The translations under genes and the position numbers were made by a program. This document shows positions 43,049 through 51,329 of a stretch of 64,000 nucleotides of DNA, piece after piece (positions within the stretch are counted from its first letter, which is position 1; each line of letters opens with the position of its first letter). The notes under the pieces were generated by a model, which had not been told where the DNA came from, made no database searches, and worked only from the letters and a program-made list of their open reading frames with translations. Origin of the DNA: Amycolatopsis sp. NBC_01480. Its GTDB lineage: Bacteria; Actinomycetota; Actinomycetes; Mycobacteriales; Pseudonocardiaceae. The DNA lies in contig NZ_CP109442.1 of assembly GCF_036227205.1 (NCBI RefSeq), forward strand, positions 6,696,001 to 6,760,000. The letters run 5' to 3'.

Positions 43049-46000
43049 GTGAGTAATCCGCTGGTTGCGCCCGTGAAGGATTCGACGACGGGGGTGTCCG
43101 GCGTCCCCCTGCTGGAGGACGCGACCGGGCTGAAGTCCGCGATCGAGAGCAAGGACTGGGCCGGCGTCGCGATGGGCGCGGTGGGGACCGCGCTGGACGC
43201 GCTGACCGCGGTGATGGACCCGTTCGGCGCGATTTTCGCCGCCGGCGTGGGCTGGCTGATCGAGCACGTCGGCCCGCTCAAGGAAGCGCTGAACGCCCTG
43301 ACCGGGGACGCGGACGCGATCGCGGCGCACGCGGAGACGTGGGCGAACGTCGCCAAGGAACTCGAGAGCGTCTCCGCGGAGCTGACCGATCTGGTCAAAA
43401 AGGACTTGCAGAGCTGGACCGGCGACGCGGCGGACGCGTACCGCAAGAAGGCCGACGACACCTCGGCGCTGATCGCCAGCGCGCAGAAGGGCTGCGAAGG
43501 CGCCGGCAGCGGCGTGAAGACCGCGGGCGAGGTGGTCGGGGCCGTCCGCACGCTGGTGCGCGACACCATCGCCCAGCTGGTCGGGCACCTGATCTCCTGG
43601 GCGCTGCAGGTGGTGTTCACCCTGGGCATCGGCATGACCTGGGTGGTGCCGCAGGTGGTGGCCGCGGTGGCGAAGACCGCGTCGAAGATCACCGAGGTCA
43701 CCACGAAGCTGGTGAAGGCGATCAAGGCGCTGGTGCCGCTGCTGAAGAAGGCCGGGACGCTGTTCGAGGACGCAGGCAAGGCGCTGAAGGGCATCAAGGG
43801 CGGCGACGTCAAGGCGCCCCCGAAGCCCAAGGACATCACCACTCCGAAGGGTGAGCCGGGCAAGGGCGGCGGAAAGAGCGGGGACTCGACCACGCCGTCC
43901 GGCGATCACACGCCGCCGAAGGACGACTCGACCAACCCCTCCGGTGACCACACGCCGCCGAAGGACGATTCGACCAGCCCGTCCGGCGACCACAGCCCGC
44001 CGAAGGACGATCCCGGCGGCAAGTCCGGCGACCCCAAGGCGCCGAAGGACGACTCCGAGGCGCCGCCCCCGGACCGGGCCGGGGACGAGGCCGGCGGTGG
44101 CGCCGAGAAGCCGCCGCCGGAGAAGGACAAGTCGATCGAGAACGAGAACGACCGTCCGCGGGCCGACGACAAGAAGACCGAGGACCGCGAGGACTGCGGC
44201 GACCCGATCGACATCGCCAGCGGGCAGATGTTCATGACCCAGGTGGACGTCGAACTGGCCGGCCTGCTCCCGCTCGTGCTGTCCCGCACGCACATTTCGA
44301 CCTACCGGCTCGGCCGCTCCTTCGGCTCCGGCTGGGCGTCCACTGTGGACCAGCGGCTCGAGCTGGCGCCGGACGGGATGGTGCACTTCGCCGCCGAGGA
44401 CGGCATGCTGCTGCGGTACCCGTCGGTGCCGGAGGCGGGCGCCGGGGTGCTGCCGGTCTCGGGGCCGAGGTGGCCGCTGCTGCGTACTGACCGGGGTTTC
44501 GCGATCCGGCGCACGGATTCCGAGAGCCTGCTGCACTTTGTGGACGACAACTCGGGCCGGCTGCCGATCAGCGGCGTGACCGACGGCGACGGCAACCAGT
44601 TCGACTTCCAGCGCGACGAAACCGGTGCGCCGTCCGGCATCGTGCACTCGGCGGGGTACCGCGTCGCGGTGGACACCGAGGACGGCCTGATCCTGCAGTT
44701 CCGGCTGCTGACCGCCGAGGGTGACGCGTCGCTGGTGATCTTCGGCTACGACGAGCACCGCCGGCTCACCGAGGTGGTGAACTCCTCCGGCCTGGCGCAG
44801 CGGTTCCGCTACGACGCGGACGGGCACCTGGTCGGCTGGGAAGACCGCAACGGCATGTCCTACCGCTACCGCTACGACGCCGAAGGCCGCTGCGTCGAGA
44901 CCGAGGGCGCGGACGGCTACCTGAGCTACCGCTTCGACTACGGGCACCTCGTCACGCGGGTCACCGATTCCCTCGGCCACGTCAGGGTTTTCGAGCTGGG
45001 CGAGGACTTCCGGGTGATCCGGGAGACCGACCCGCTCGGTAACGCGACACTGTCCACTTGGGACGAGACCGGCCTGCTGCTGTCCCGCACCGACCCGCTC
45101 GGGCGGACCACCCGCTACGCCTACGACGACGCCGGCCGGATGATCGAGACGACCCGGCCGGACGGAAGCCAAGCCCGTACCGAGTACAACGCCTTCGGCC
45201 GCCCGGTCACCCTGGTGGACTTCGACGGCGGCGTGTGGCGGCGGGAGTATTCGCCGGACGGCCTGCTGACGGCGGAGATCGACCCGTCCGGCGCCCGTAC
45301 CGGCTACGCGCGCGACGCGCGGACCACATCGGTCACCGATGCCTTAGGTCGCACCACCCGGTTCGAGCACGACGCCGCCGGGCTGCCGGTCGCGGTCACC
45401 GACCCGCTCGGCGCGGTCACCCGCTACCGGTACGACCCGCTCGGCCGGCCGGCCGAGATCACCGATCCGCTGGGCGGCACCACCCGGCTGGCCTGGAGCG
45501 TCGAGGGCACGCTGACCGGGCAGGTCCGGCCGGACGGCACCAGGCAGCTGCGCGCCTACGACGGCGAGGGCAACCTCCGCCGGACCGGCGAGCCGGAAGC
45601 GGGCACCAGCACCGGCATCGCGCACTTCGACCTGCCGGTGTCCCGCACCGCGCCGGACGGCAGCCGGCTGTCCTTCGGCTACGACACCGAGCTGCGGCTG
45701 ACCTCGGTCACCAACGAGCAGGGGCGGGTCTGGCGCTACACCTTCGATCCCGCGGGACGGCTGGCCGAGGAGACCGACTACGACGGCCGGACCACCACGT
45801 TCGCCTACGACGCGGCCGGCGACCTGACCGGCTACACCAACGGCGCGGGGCAGACCGTGCGGCTGGTCCGGGACGTGCTGGGCAACATCGTGGAGCGGCA
45901 CAGCGACGGCGTGCTCACCCGCTACTCCTACGACGCCGCGGGCCGGGTCGTGCGCGCCGTCACCCCGCACACCGACCTGGTGCGGCAGTACGACGCGTCC

Positions 46001-47878
46001 GGTCGGGTGCTGTCCGAATCGCTGAACGGCCGGGTGCTGGCCTCGCGCTACGACGCCGCGGGCAACCGGATCTGGCGGCGAACCCCATCCGGGGCGGAAA
46101 GCACCTGGCAGTACGACCAGCGCGGGCGGCCGCTTTCGCTGCGCACCGGCAGCGGGCTGCTCCGGTTCGGCTACGACGCGGCCGGCCGCGAGGTCCAGCG
46201 CCAGCTCGGCCAGTCGGTGCGGCTGACCCAGACCTGGGACGAGACGCACCAGATGCGCGGGCAGACCATCGAGGCCGGCCCGGGCCGCGTGCTGCAGCAG
46301 CGCAGCTACGAGTATCGCGCGGACGGGCACCTCACCGAGGTGCACGACCGGCTGAGCGGGCCGCGGCGGTTCGACCTGGACGTGACCGGGCGGGTCACCG
46401 GGGTGAACGGGCCCGGCTGGTCCGAGCGTTACGCCTACGCGCCGACCGGGGACCTCGTGCAGGCCGCGTGGCCGAGCGCGCCCGCGACGAACGCGGAAAC
46501 CTGGGCGGCGCACCAGGCCCAGGGCCCCCGTCAGTACGCCGGGACCCTGCTGGAGCGGGCCGGGAACGTGCACTACCGGCACGACGGCGAGGGCCGGATC
46601 GTGCAGCGGCAGGTGGAACGGGCACCGGGCGTCCTTGATTCGTGGTCCTACACCTGGGACGCCGAGGACCGGCTCGTCGGCGTGACGACCCCGGACGGCA
46701 CGGCGTGGCGCTACCTGCACGACGGCCTCGGCCGCCGGGTGGCCAAGCAGCGGCTCGGCGCGGACGGCCGGGTCGCCGAGGAGGTGTGGTTCTGCTGGGA
46801 CGGGACCGACCTCGTCGAGCAGGTCAGCGACGGGCGCCACGCGCTGGTGTGGGACTGGTCGCCGGACGGGATGCGGGTGCTCGGGCAGACCGAGCGGACC
46901 GCGGAGCCCGGCTCGGACCAGTGGCTGGACCGGCGGTTCTTCGCGATCGTCACCGACCTGGTCGGCTCGCCGGCCGAACTGCTGGACGCCCAGGGCATCG
47001 TCGGGCACCCCGCGCGCACCACGCTGTGGGGCACCGCGGTGGCGGGCTCGGGCCCGGCCACGACACCGCTGCGCTTCCCCGGGCAGTACCACGACCCGGA
47101 AACCGGGCTGCACCAGAACTTCCACCGGTACTACGACCCGGCCACCGGCCGGTACATCACGCACGACCGGCTGGGCCTTTCGCCGGGCCCGAACTCGCGC
47201 AACTACGTGCGCAACCCGACCGGCTGGACCGACCCGCTGGGCCTGGCCCCGTGTGATGCCAAGAACTACGCCGAAGCGGTCAGGGACTACCGGACGGCAC
47301 TGGGCTGGAGCAGGGAGAACAGCCCGCACCAGCTGAGCGGGAAGCTGAACGAGGACTGGACGACCGTCGGCGTCGGCAAGCTGGCCTACGGCGAGAAGGA
47401 CGACCTCAAGATCGTCGTGGACAAGGCCAACGGCTACCTGGTGGGCTACATCAAGAAGGGCGCCGACGGCGCGCCCGACGAGATCCACCACGTCGCCGAG
47501 GTGGACCCGAACAAGGTCGCGCCGGGCGCGGTCTCGAAGCCGTTCCACCCCGACGAAACCTTGACCTACAAGAACATGGGCAACATGGAAATCGGCCCCA
47601 AGGGCGTGAGCGGGGCGGTGACCAACATGATGGACAGCAGCAAGGGCGAGATGGGCTCGCTGAAGACCCTCGCCGCGACCATCGCGGAGGGCGGCCGGTC
47701 CAACGCCTATGCCAAGTCGGTCATCGACGATCTGAAGGCCGGCAACGACGTCAAGGTCGGGCCGTACCGTGACGAGCTGGCCCACGGCTGGGGGACGAAG
47801 AGCAACGACTTCCGGGACACGGGCAACAACCCGGACAACGAGCTGGCCCTGCTGAACCGGCCCAACGATCGGCCCTGA
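43049..47878 (+). CDS. Rhs/YD-repeat polymorphic toxin-like protein with type VII-type N-terminus
   Basis: The 1609-residue protein has four parts. Residues 1-250 are helical with a WXG-like turn (LQSWTGDAADAYRKK) and match the N-terminus of the protein at 30354. A Lys/Pro/Ser-rich linker with DHTPPKDDS-type repeats follows at about 270-370. Then a DUF6531 segment (CGDPIDIASGQMFM) leads into many YD repeats (RYDAAGN, AYDAAGDLTGY) forming the Rhs shell, closed by the core motif DPATGRYITHDRLGLSPGPN and TDPLGLAPC. The last ~207 residues (from 47254) are a tip domain I cannot assign. The GTG has a GGAG site upstream. No immunity gene follows on this strand. Confidence 0.85.
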   Translation: MSNPLVAPVKDSTTGVSGVPLLEDATGLKSAIESKDWAGVAMGAVGTALDALTAVMDPFGAIFAAGVGWLIEHVGPLKEALNALTGDADAIAAHAETWANVAKELESVSAELTDLVKKDLQSWTGDAADAYRKKADDTSALIASAQKGCEGAGSGVKTAGEVVGAVRTLVRDTIAQLVGHLISWALQVVFTLGIGMTWVVPQVVAAVAKTASKITEVTTKLVKAIKALVPLLKKAGTLFEDAGKALKGIKGGDVKAPPKPKDITTPKGEPGKGGGKSGDSTTPSGDHTPPKDDSTNPSGDHTPPKDDSTSPSGDHSPPKDDPGGKSGDPKAPKDDSEAPPPDRAGDEAGGGAEKPPPEKDKSIENENDRPRADDKKTEDREDCGDPIDIASGQMFMTQVDVELAGLLPLVLSRTHISTYRLGRSFGSGWASTVDQRLELAPDGMVHFAAEDGMLLRYPSVPEAGAGVLPVSGPRWPLLRTDRGFAIRRTDSESLLHFVDDNSGRLPISGVTDGDGNQFDFQRDETGAPSGIVHSAGYRVAVDTEDGLILQFRLLTAEGDASLVIFGYDEHRRLTEVVNSSGLAQRFRYDADGHLVGWEDRNGMSYRYRYDAEGRCVETEGADGYLSYRFDYGHLVTRVTDSLGHVRVFELGEDFRVIRETDPLGNATLSTWDETGLLLSRTDPLGRTTRYAYDDAGRMIETTRPDGSQARTEYNAFGRPVTLVDFDGGVWRREYSPDGLLTAEIDPSGARTGYARDARTTSVTDALGRTTRFEHDAAGLPVAVTDPLGAVTRYRYDPLGRPAEITDPLGGTTRLAWSVEGTLTGQVRPDGTRQLRAYDGEGNLRRTGEPEAGTSTGIAHFDLPVSRTAPDGSRLSFGYDTELRLTSVTNEQGRVWRYTFDPAGRLAEETDYDGRTTTFAYDAAGDLTGYTNGAGQTVRLVRDVLGNIVERHSDGVLTRYSYDAAGRVVRAVTPHTDLVRQYDASGRVLSESLNGRVLASRYDAAGNRIWRRTPSGAESTWQYDQRGRPLSLRTGSGLLRFGYDAAGREVQRQLGQSVRLTQTWDETHQMRGQTIEAGPGRVLQQRSYEYRADGHLTEVHDRLSGPRRFDLDVTGRVTGVNGPGWSERYAYAPTGDLVQAAWPSAPATNAETWAAHQAQGPRQYAGTLLERAGNVHYRHDGEGRIVQRQVERAPGVLDSWSYTWDAEDRLVGVTTPDGTAWRYLHDGLGRRVAKQRLGADGRVAEEVWFCWDGTDLVEQVSDGRHALVWDWSPDGMRVLGQTERTAEPGSDQWLDRRFFAIVTDLVGSPAELLDAQGIVGHPARTTLWGTAVAGSGPATTPLRFPGQYHDPETGLHQNFHRYYDPATGRYITHDRLGLSPGPNSRNYVRNPTGWTDPLGLAPCDAKNYAEAVRDYRTALGWSRENSPHQLSGKLNEDWTTVGVGKLAYGEKDDLKIVVDKANGYLVGYIKKGADGAPDEIHHVAEVDPNKVAPGAVSKPFHPDETLTYKNMGNMEIGPKGVSGAVTNMMDSSKGEMGSLKTLAATIAEGGRSNAYAKSVIDDLKAGNDVKVGPYRDELAHGWGTKSNDFRDTGNNPDNELALLNRPNDRP

Positions 47879-47902
47879 CCCGGGGCTCTGCACAGCCCCG
47901 GG
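47879..47902. terminator. Hairpin after Rhs gene
   Basis: A 9-bp stem CCCGGGGCT / AGCCCCGGG (47879-47887 and 47894-47902) directly follows the Rhs stop and lies between two convergent genes. It is a plausible bidirectional terminator, with no T run. Confidence 0.5.
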
Positions 47903-47913
47903 CCGCCGGCCTG

Positions 47914-48534
47914 CTACCGCTCCCGGACGGTGTAGGTCAGGTGGGTCACCCGCGGCGTCGGCTCCGAGAGGACCGGCTCCAGGGCCACGCGGCTCGCGTC
48001 CACGCCCTCGAACAGGCGGACTCCGGAACCGAACAGCACGGGTGAGAGGGCGATCGAGAACTCGTCGATCAGGCCGGCGTTCGGGTACTGCAGGATCGCC
48101 GCGCCGCCGCCCGCGATGCGGACGTCGCGTTCGCCGGCGGCGTCGCGGGCCTGCTCGAGCGCGGTCTCGATGCCGTCGTTGACGAAGTGGAAGGTGGTCC
48201 CGCCCGGGCGCTCCCAGGGGTCGCGTTTCTCGTGTGTCACCACGAAAACCGGGGTGTGGAACGGCGCGTCCTCCGGCCAGGCCTGCTCGCCGGCGTCGAA
48301 CATGCGCTTGCCCATCACGTTCGCGCCGGTGCGCTCGAACGTCTCCCGCAGGATGTCGTTGTCGCGCCCCTCTTCGCCGCCCCCGCCGAGGCCCAGGCTC
48401 GCCCGGAAGAACCGCTGCGGGAAGACCCACCGCTGCAGTTCCATCCACTGCTTCCCCATCAGCTCGTCGGGGGACTCGGGCGCGATGAACCCGTCCAGTG
48501 ACATCGACACGCTGAAGAACACTTTCCCGGCCAT
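47914..48534 (-). CDS. Dihydrofolate-reductase-like (RibD C-terminal) family protein
   Basis: The 206-residue protein has the fold of the RibD C-terminal/DHFR-like family: VFFSVSMSLDGFIAPES at the N-terminus, GANVMGKRMFDAGE, PVFVVTHEKRDPW, and GGGAAILQYPNAGLIDEFSIALSPVLFGSG. These are typical of widespread YyaP-type NADPH-binding proteins of unknown reaction. The ATG overlaps the stop of the upstream SRPBCC gene (TGATG). It ends an operon of ArsR, SRPBCC and this gene. Confidence 0.87.
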   Translation of the reverse strand: MAGKVFFSVSMSLDGFIAPESPDELMGKQWMELQRWVFPQRFFRASLGLGGGGEEGRDNDILRETFERTGANVMGKRMFDAGEQAWPEDAPFHTPVFVVTHEKRDPWERPGGTTFHFVNDGIETALEQARDAAGERDVRIAGGGAAILQYPNAGLIDEFSIALSPVLFGSGVRLFEGVDASRVALEPVLSEPTPRVTHLTYTVRER

Positions 48535-49022
48535 CAGCTGTTCGCTCCCTTTTGGATGATCTCGGCGACGTACGCGGCCAGGTTGCCCAGGGTCTGCTGC
48601 CCGCCTTCGATGGCGTGGTACTTCTCGGCGGCCTCGTCGCGCAATTCCTTGGTGGGGAACACGGTCCGCATCTCGATCCGGGTGGCCGCGCCGTCGGGCG
48701 CGAAGGTCAGGACCGACTCGAAGGCGTTCGGGTCGTCGCGCGATTCCCCGTGCCGCAACGCGATCCGCTCCGGCGGGGTGATCTCGGTCCAGCAGATCCA
48801 CTCGGAGTAGTCCGTGCCGTCCGGCCCGTGCATCACGAAGTCCCACTCGCCGCCGACGCGGAACTCGAACGCCCGTGTGGTGGTGCTGAACCCGTCCGGC
48901 CCCCACCACCGGGATAGGTGCCGGACCTCGGTGAACGCCTTGAACACCAGCTCCCGCGGCGCGTCGATGACCCGCGAGACGACGATCTCCCGGCCCGGCG
49001 CTGCCTGTTCCGTCGCGCTCAT
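48534..49022 (-). CDS. SRPBCC (AHSA1-type) family protein
   Basis: The 162-residue protein is a START/Bet v1-like small-molecule-binding fold of the AHSA1 group: VVSRVIDAPRELVFKAFTEV, WWGPDGFSTTTRAFEFRVGG, and a C-terminal helix with GGQQTLGNLAAYVAEI. Such genes nearly always follow an ArsR regulator, as here, where the spacing is three bases. Ligand unknown. Confidence 0.88.
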   Translation of the reverse strand: MSATEQAAPGREIVVSRVIDAPRELVFKAFTEVRHLSRWWGPDGFSTTTRAFEFRVGGEWDFVMHGPDGTDYSEWICWTEITPPERIALRHGESRDDPNAFESVLTFAPDGAATRIEMRTVFPTKELRDEAAEKYHAIEGGQQTLGNLAAYVAEIIQKGANS

Positions 49023-49025
49023 CAG

Positions 49026-49361
49026 TTATTCCTCCTGCTTTTTGAGGTCCTGCACGTACTCGTCGAGCCGGTCGAACGTCTGGGTCCAGAACCGCTCGAA
49101 CCCGCCGGCCCACTCGTGGACCGGCCGCAGCCCGCGGGCGTCCAGGCCGTACAGGCGCTGCTTGCCCGCCTGCCGGTCCCGCACCAGCCCGACCTCCCGG
49201 AGCACCCGCAGGTGCTTGGACGCCCCCGGCTGGCTCAGCCCCAGCTCCCGCGCCACCTCGGTGACCGGCCGCTCACCCGCCCGCAACAGCACGAGAATCT
49301 CCCGCCGCCGGGGCTCGGCGATCGCGTTGAAGACGTCCGAGGTCGTCGCTGCTCGTGCCAT
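49026..49361 (-). CDS. ArsR-family regulator
   Basis: A 111-residue winged-helix protein: FNAIAEPRRREILVLLRAG, ELGLSQPGASKHLRVLREVG, and LVRDRQAGKQRLYGLDARGL. It has no metal-binding cysteines, so it is of the non-metal group that pairs with SRPBCC proteins. The ATG at 49361 starts MARAATTSDVF. The A/T-rich tract just upstream (49364-49390) with repeated CATAT/TATCG elements is the likely promoter and operator of this three-gene operon. Confidence 0.9.
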   Translation of the reverse strand: MARAATTSDVFNAIAEPRRREILVLLRAGERPVTEVARELGLSQPGASKHLRVLREVGLVRDRQAGKQRLYGLDARGLRPVHEWAGGFERFWTQTFDRLDEYVQDLKKQEE

Positions 49362-49461
49362 GGGAGCTATCATATTCCCATATCGGTATGCGTCAAGTCG
49401 CGGGGAGAGCGGGCGGGCAAGGGCCGCAAGGAGCGCTAGAAGTTCGAGAGCCCCGACGGAT

Positions 49462-49884
49462 GGCATCAAGGACTACGACCTGTTCTCCTTCGACGCCACC
49501 GACCTGTCGTGGGAAGCCGAGGACGCCGTGATCCAGGCGGCGAAACCGGCTTTCGCCGGCCTTCCGGCCGAGGTGGAGATCCGCAACGAGGCGCGGGTCC
49601 ACCTGTGGTACGAGGAGAAGTTCGGGACGCCGTGCCCGGCCCATACGTCCACAGAGGACGCGATCGACTCCTTCGCCGCCACCACCTGCTGCCTGGGGAT
49701 CCGCCTCGAACCCGGCGGGCGCTGGCGCGTCTACGCCCCGCACGGCCTGTCCGACGTGTTCAACCTCGTCGTCCGCCCGAACGCGGTCCTGGCCCCGCGC
49801 AGCGTCTACGAGGCCAAGGCCGGCCGTTGGCGTCGCCAGTGGCCCGAGCTCACCGTCCTGCCTTGGCCGAGCGCGGCGACCTGA
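49462..49884 (+). pseudogene. N-terminally truncated nucleotidyltransferase (DUF925/NTP_transf_6)
   Basis: From 49462 the frame encodes GIKDYDLFSFDATDLSWEAE, EIRNEARVHLWYEEKFGTPC, TTCCLGIRLEPGGRWRVYAP, HGLSDVFNLVVRPNAVLAP and ends at a stop. This is the second half and C-terminus of a family whose N-terminal ~70 residues, with the nucleotide-binding glycines, are missing. No start codon or ribosome site lies near the break. The ArsR promoter sits where the N-terminus should be, suggesting a deletion joined the two. Confidence 0.7.
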
Positions 49885-49893
49885 CCGCTGTGC

Positions 49894-50190
49894 TCAGCTG
49901 ACTTTCGGGATGAAGCGGAGTCCGGGGTGGAGGCCCCGGGGCCGTCCTGGCGCGGCAGGAAGGTCGGTGAGAAGCCGGTGGTACTCGTCGGTGGCCGCCA
50001 TCCGCAGATCGGCGGCGGGACCGGTCCGTACGCCGGAGGATCCGATCCAGGCAAAGGAATTCACCGTCACCCCGGCGCCCGGCTGCCCGGCGTCGACCAA
50101 GGTCACCGCCGCGCCCGCCCGGGCCGCGTGATAGGCCACCGACGCCCCGACAACGCCCGCGCCGACGACTATCAGGTCCCTGCCCGGCAT
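49894..50190 (-). pseudogene. FAD-dependent oxidoreductase fragment
   Basis: This 98-residue frame begins with a full dinucleotide-binding motif (LIVVGAGVVGASVAYHAARAGA, shortened here to GAGVVGASVAYHAARAG) and GQPGAGVTVNSFAWIGSS, as in amino-acid or glycine oxidases. It then stops after GLRFIPKVS. A functional enzyme needs about 370 residues, so about three quarters are missing. It lies beside another truncated gene, pointing to a deletion-prone spot. Confidence 0.68.
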
Positions 50191-50291
50191 CCTGGCGACG
50201 CTAACAGCCGGGTGCGCTCGCGGCGATCGAAAATGGGTTGGCGCGGGAAGGATGATCGACTAGGACTGGGACCCCGTCCCTGGAGGGTGCC

Positions 50292-51236
50292 TTGACCGTG
50301 GAACCGAACGAGCTGACCCTGCGCCCGATCAGCGGGCCCGGGGAACTCGCCCTTTTCTCCCGGCTGCCCTACGTCCTCAACGAGGAGCTGGCAGACGACC
50401 TGGCCGCCGGCCGCCGCCGGGCCGAGTGGATGTGGGTCGCGCTGCGCGGCGATCGCCTGCTGGCCAGGCTGGCCTGGTGGGGTCCGGCCGGCGAGGACAC
50501 CCCGTTCCTCTTGGACATTTTCGACATCGACGACAGCGATGCCGATCTCGATCGGGTGGACCTGGGCACGCGGCTGCTGCGGGCCGCCATGGCCGAAGTG
50601 ATCCCCTCAGGCACCCGTCCGCCCGAGTACATCCGCAATGTCCCGCCCGAGTGGCGTGAGACCGACCGGCGCGTCGTCGAGGAGCGCATGGAGGCCTTGG
50701 AACGGGTCGGCGCGCACATGTTCGTCGAACGGCTTCGCTTCGAGTGGCGCGCCGGCACACCGATTCCCGAGCCGCGGGGACGGCTGAAGTTCCGGCCGGT
50801 CCGCGACACCGAGGAAGTCCTCACCCTGATGACCCAGGTCATGGCCGGGACGCTCGACGCGCACAGCCGCGACGACCTGACCCGCATGTCCGCCCGCGAG
50901 GCGGCGCTCAAGCACTACGAGAGCGAACTCGCGCACTACCGCAGTCCGCAGGAATGGTGGCGAGTCGCGACGCTGCCGGACGGCGAGCCGGTGGGGTTCG
51001 TGACCCCGGCCCGCAACGCCTACAACCCGGTCATCGGCTACCTCGCCGTCCTGCCCGAGCACCGCGGCAACGGCTACATCGACGAGATCCTCGGCGCCGG
51101 CACCCGATTCCTGCGCGCCCAGGACGCGCCACGCATCCGGGCCGCCACGGATCTCGGCAACACGCCCATGGCGAACGCCTTCCACCGCGCGGGATACGTC
51201 AACTTCGAGCGCACGATCAACCTGACCTGGCACTGA
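50292..51236 (+). CDS. GNAT-family N-acetyltransferase
   Basis: The 314-residue protein carries an acetyl-CoA-binding GNAT motif near the C-terminus (IGYLAVLPEHRGNGYIDEILGAG then NTPMANAFHRAGYVNFERT). The N-terminal half may be a second, degenerate GNAT domain. A TTG start at 50292 has GGAGG six bases upstream; a GTG six bases later is possible. Substrate unknown. It appears monocistronic. Confidence 0.83.
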   Translation: MTVEPNELTLRPISGPGELALFSRLPYVLNEELADDLAAGRRRAEWMWVALRGDRLLARLAWWGPAGEDTPFLLDIFDIDDSDADLDRVDLGTRLLRAAMAEVIPSGTRPPEYIRNVPPEWRETDRRVVEERMEALERVGAHMFVERLRFEWRAGTPIPEPRGRLKFRPVRDTEEVLTLMTQVMAGTLDAHSRDDLTRMSAREAALKHYESELAHYRSPQEWWRVATLPDGEPVGFVTPARNAYNPVIGYLAVLPEHRGNGYIDEILGAGTRFLRAQDAPRIRAATDLGNTPMANAFHRAGYVNFERTINLTWH

Positions 51237-51287
51237 TCCCGGCGTCAGGCCGGCGCACGTCTTGCGACGCCTGCTTCTCGGGCGTAA

Positions 51288-51316
51288 TTTGTTAACAGTA
51301 CTGTACTGTTAACAAA
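51288..51316. promoter_or_regulatory. Perfect palindromic operator of monooxygenase-tetR operon
   Basis: TTTGTTAACAGTA (51288-51300), then CTG, then the exact complement (51304-51316) make a 29-base perfect palindrome 13 bases before the monooxygenase ATG, overlapping its leader. It is A/T-rich in an otherwise GC-rich region. It is very likely bound by the TetR protein encoded downstream at 52814. Confidence 0.8.
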
Positions 51317-51329
51317 TGAGGAGGCGGTC

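Noticed and set aside
43034..43049. An earlier start for the Rhs gene at 43034
   Set aside because: The codon overlaps the GGAG ribosome site that serves the GTG at 43049, and the added residues are not hydrophobic or conserved.
45344..48448. A 1034-codon minus-strand open frame opposite the Rhs gene
   Set aside because: It lies on the complement of the YD repeats and shows no domain; the repeat structure alone keeps it open.
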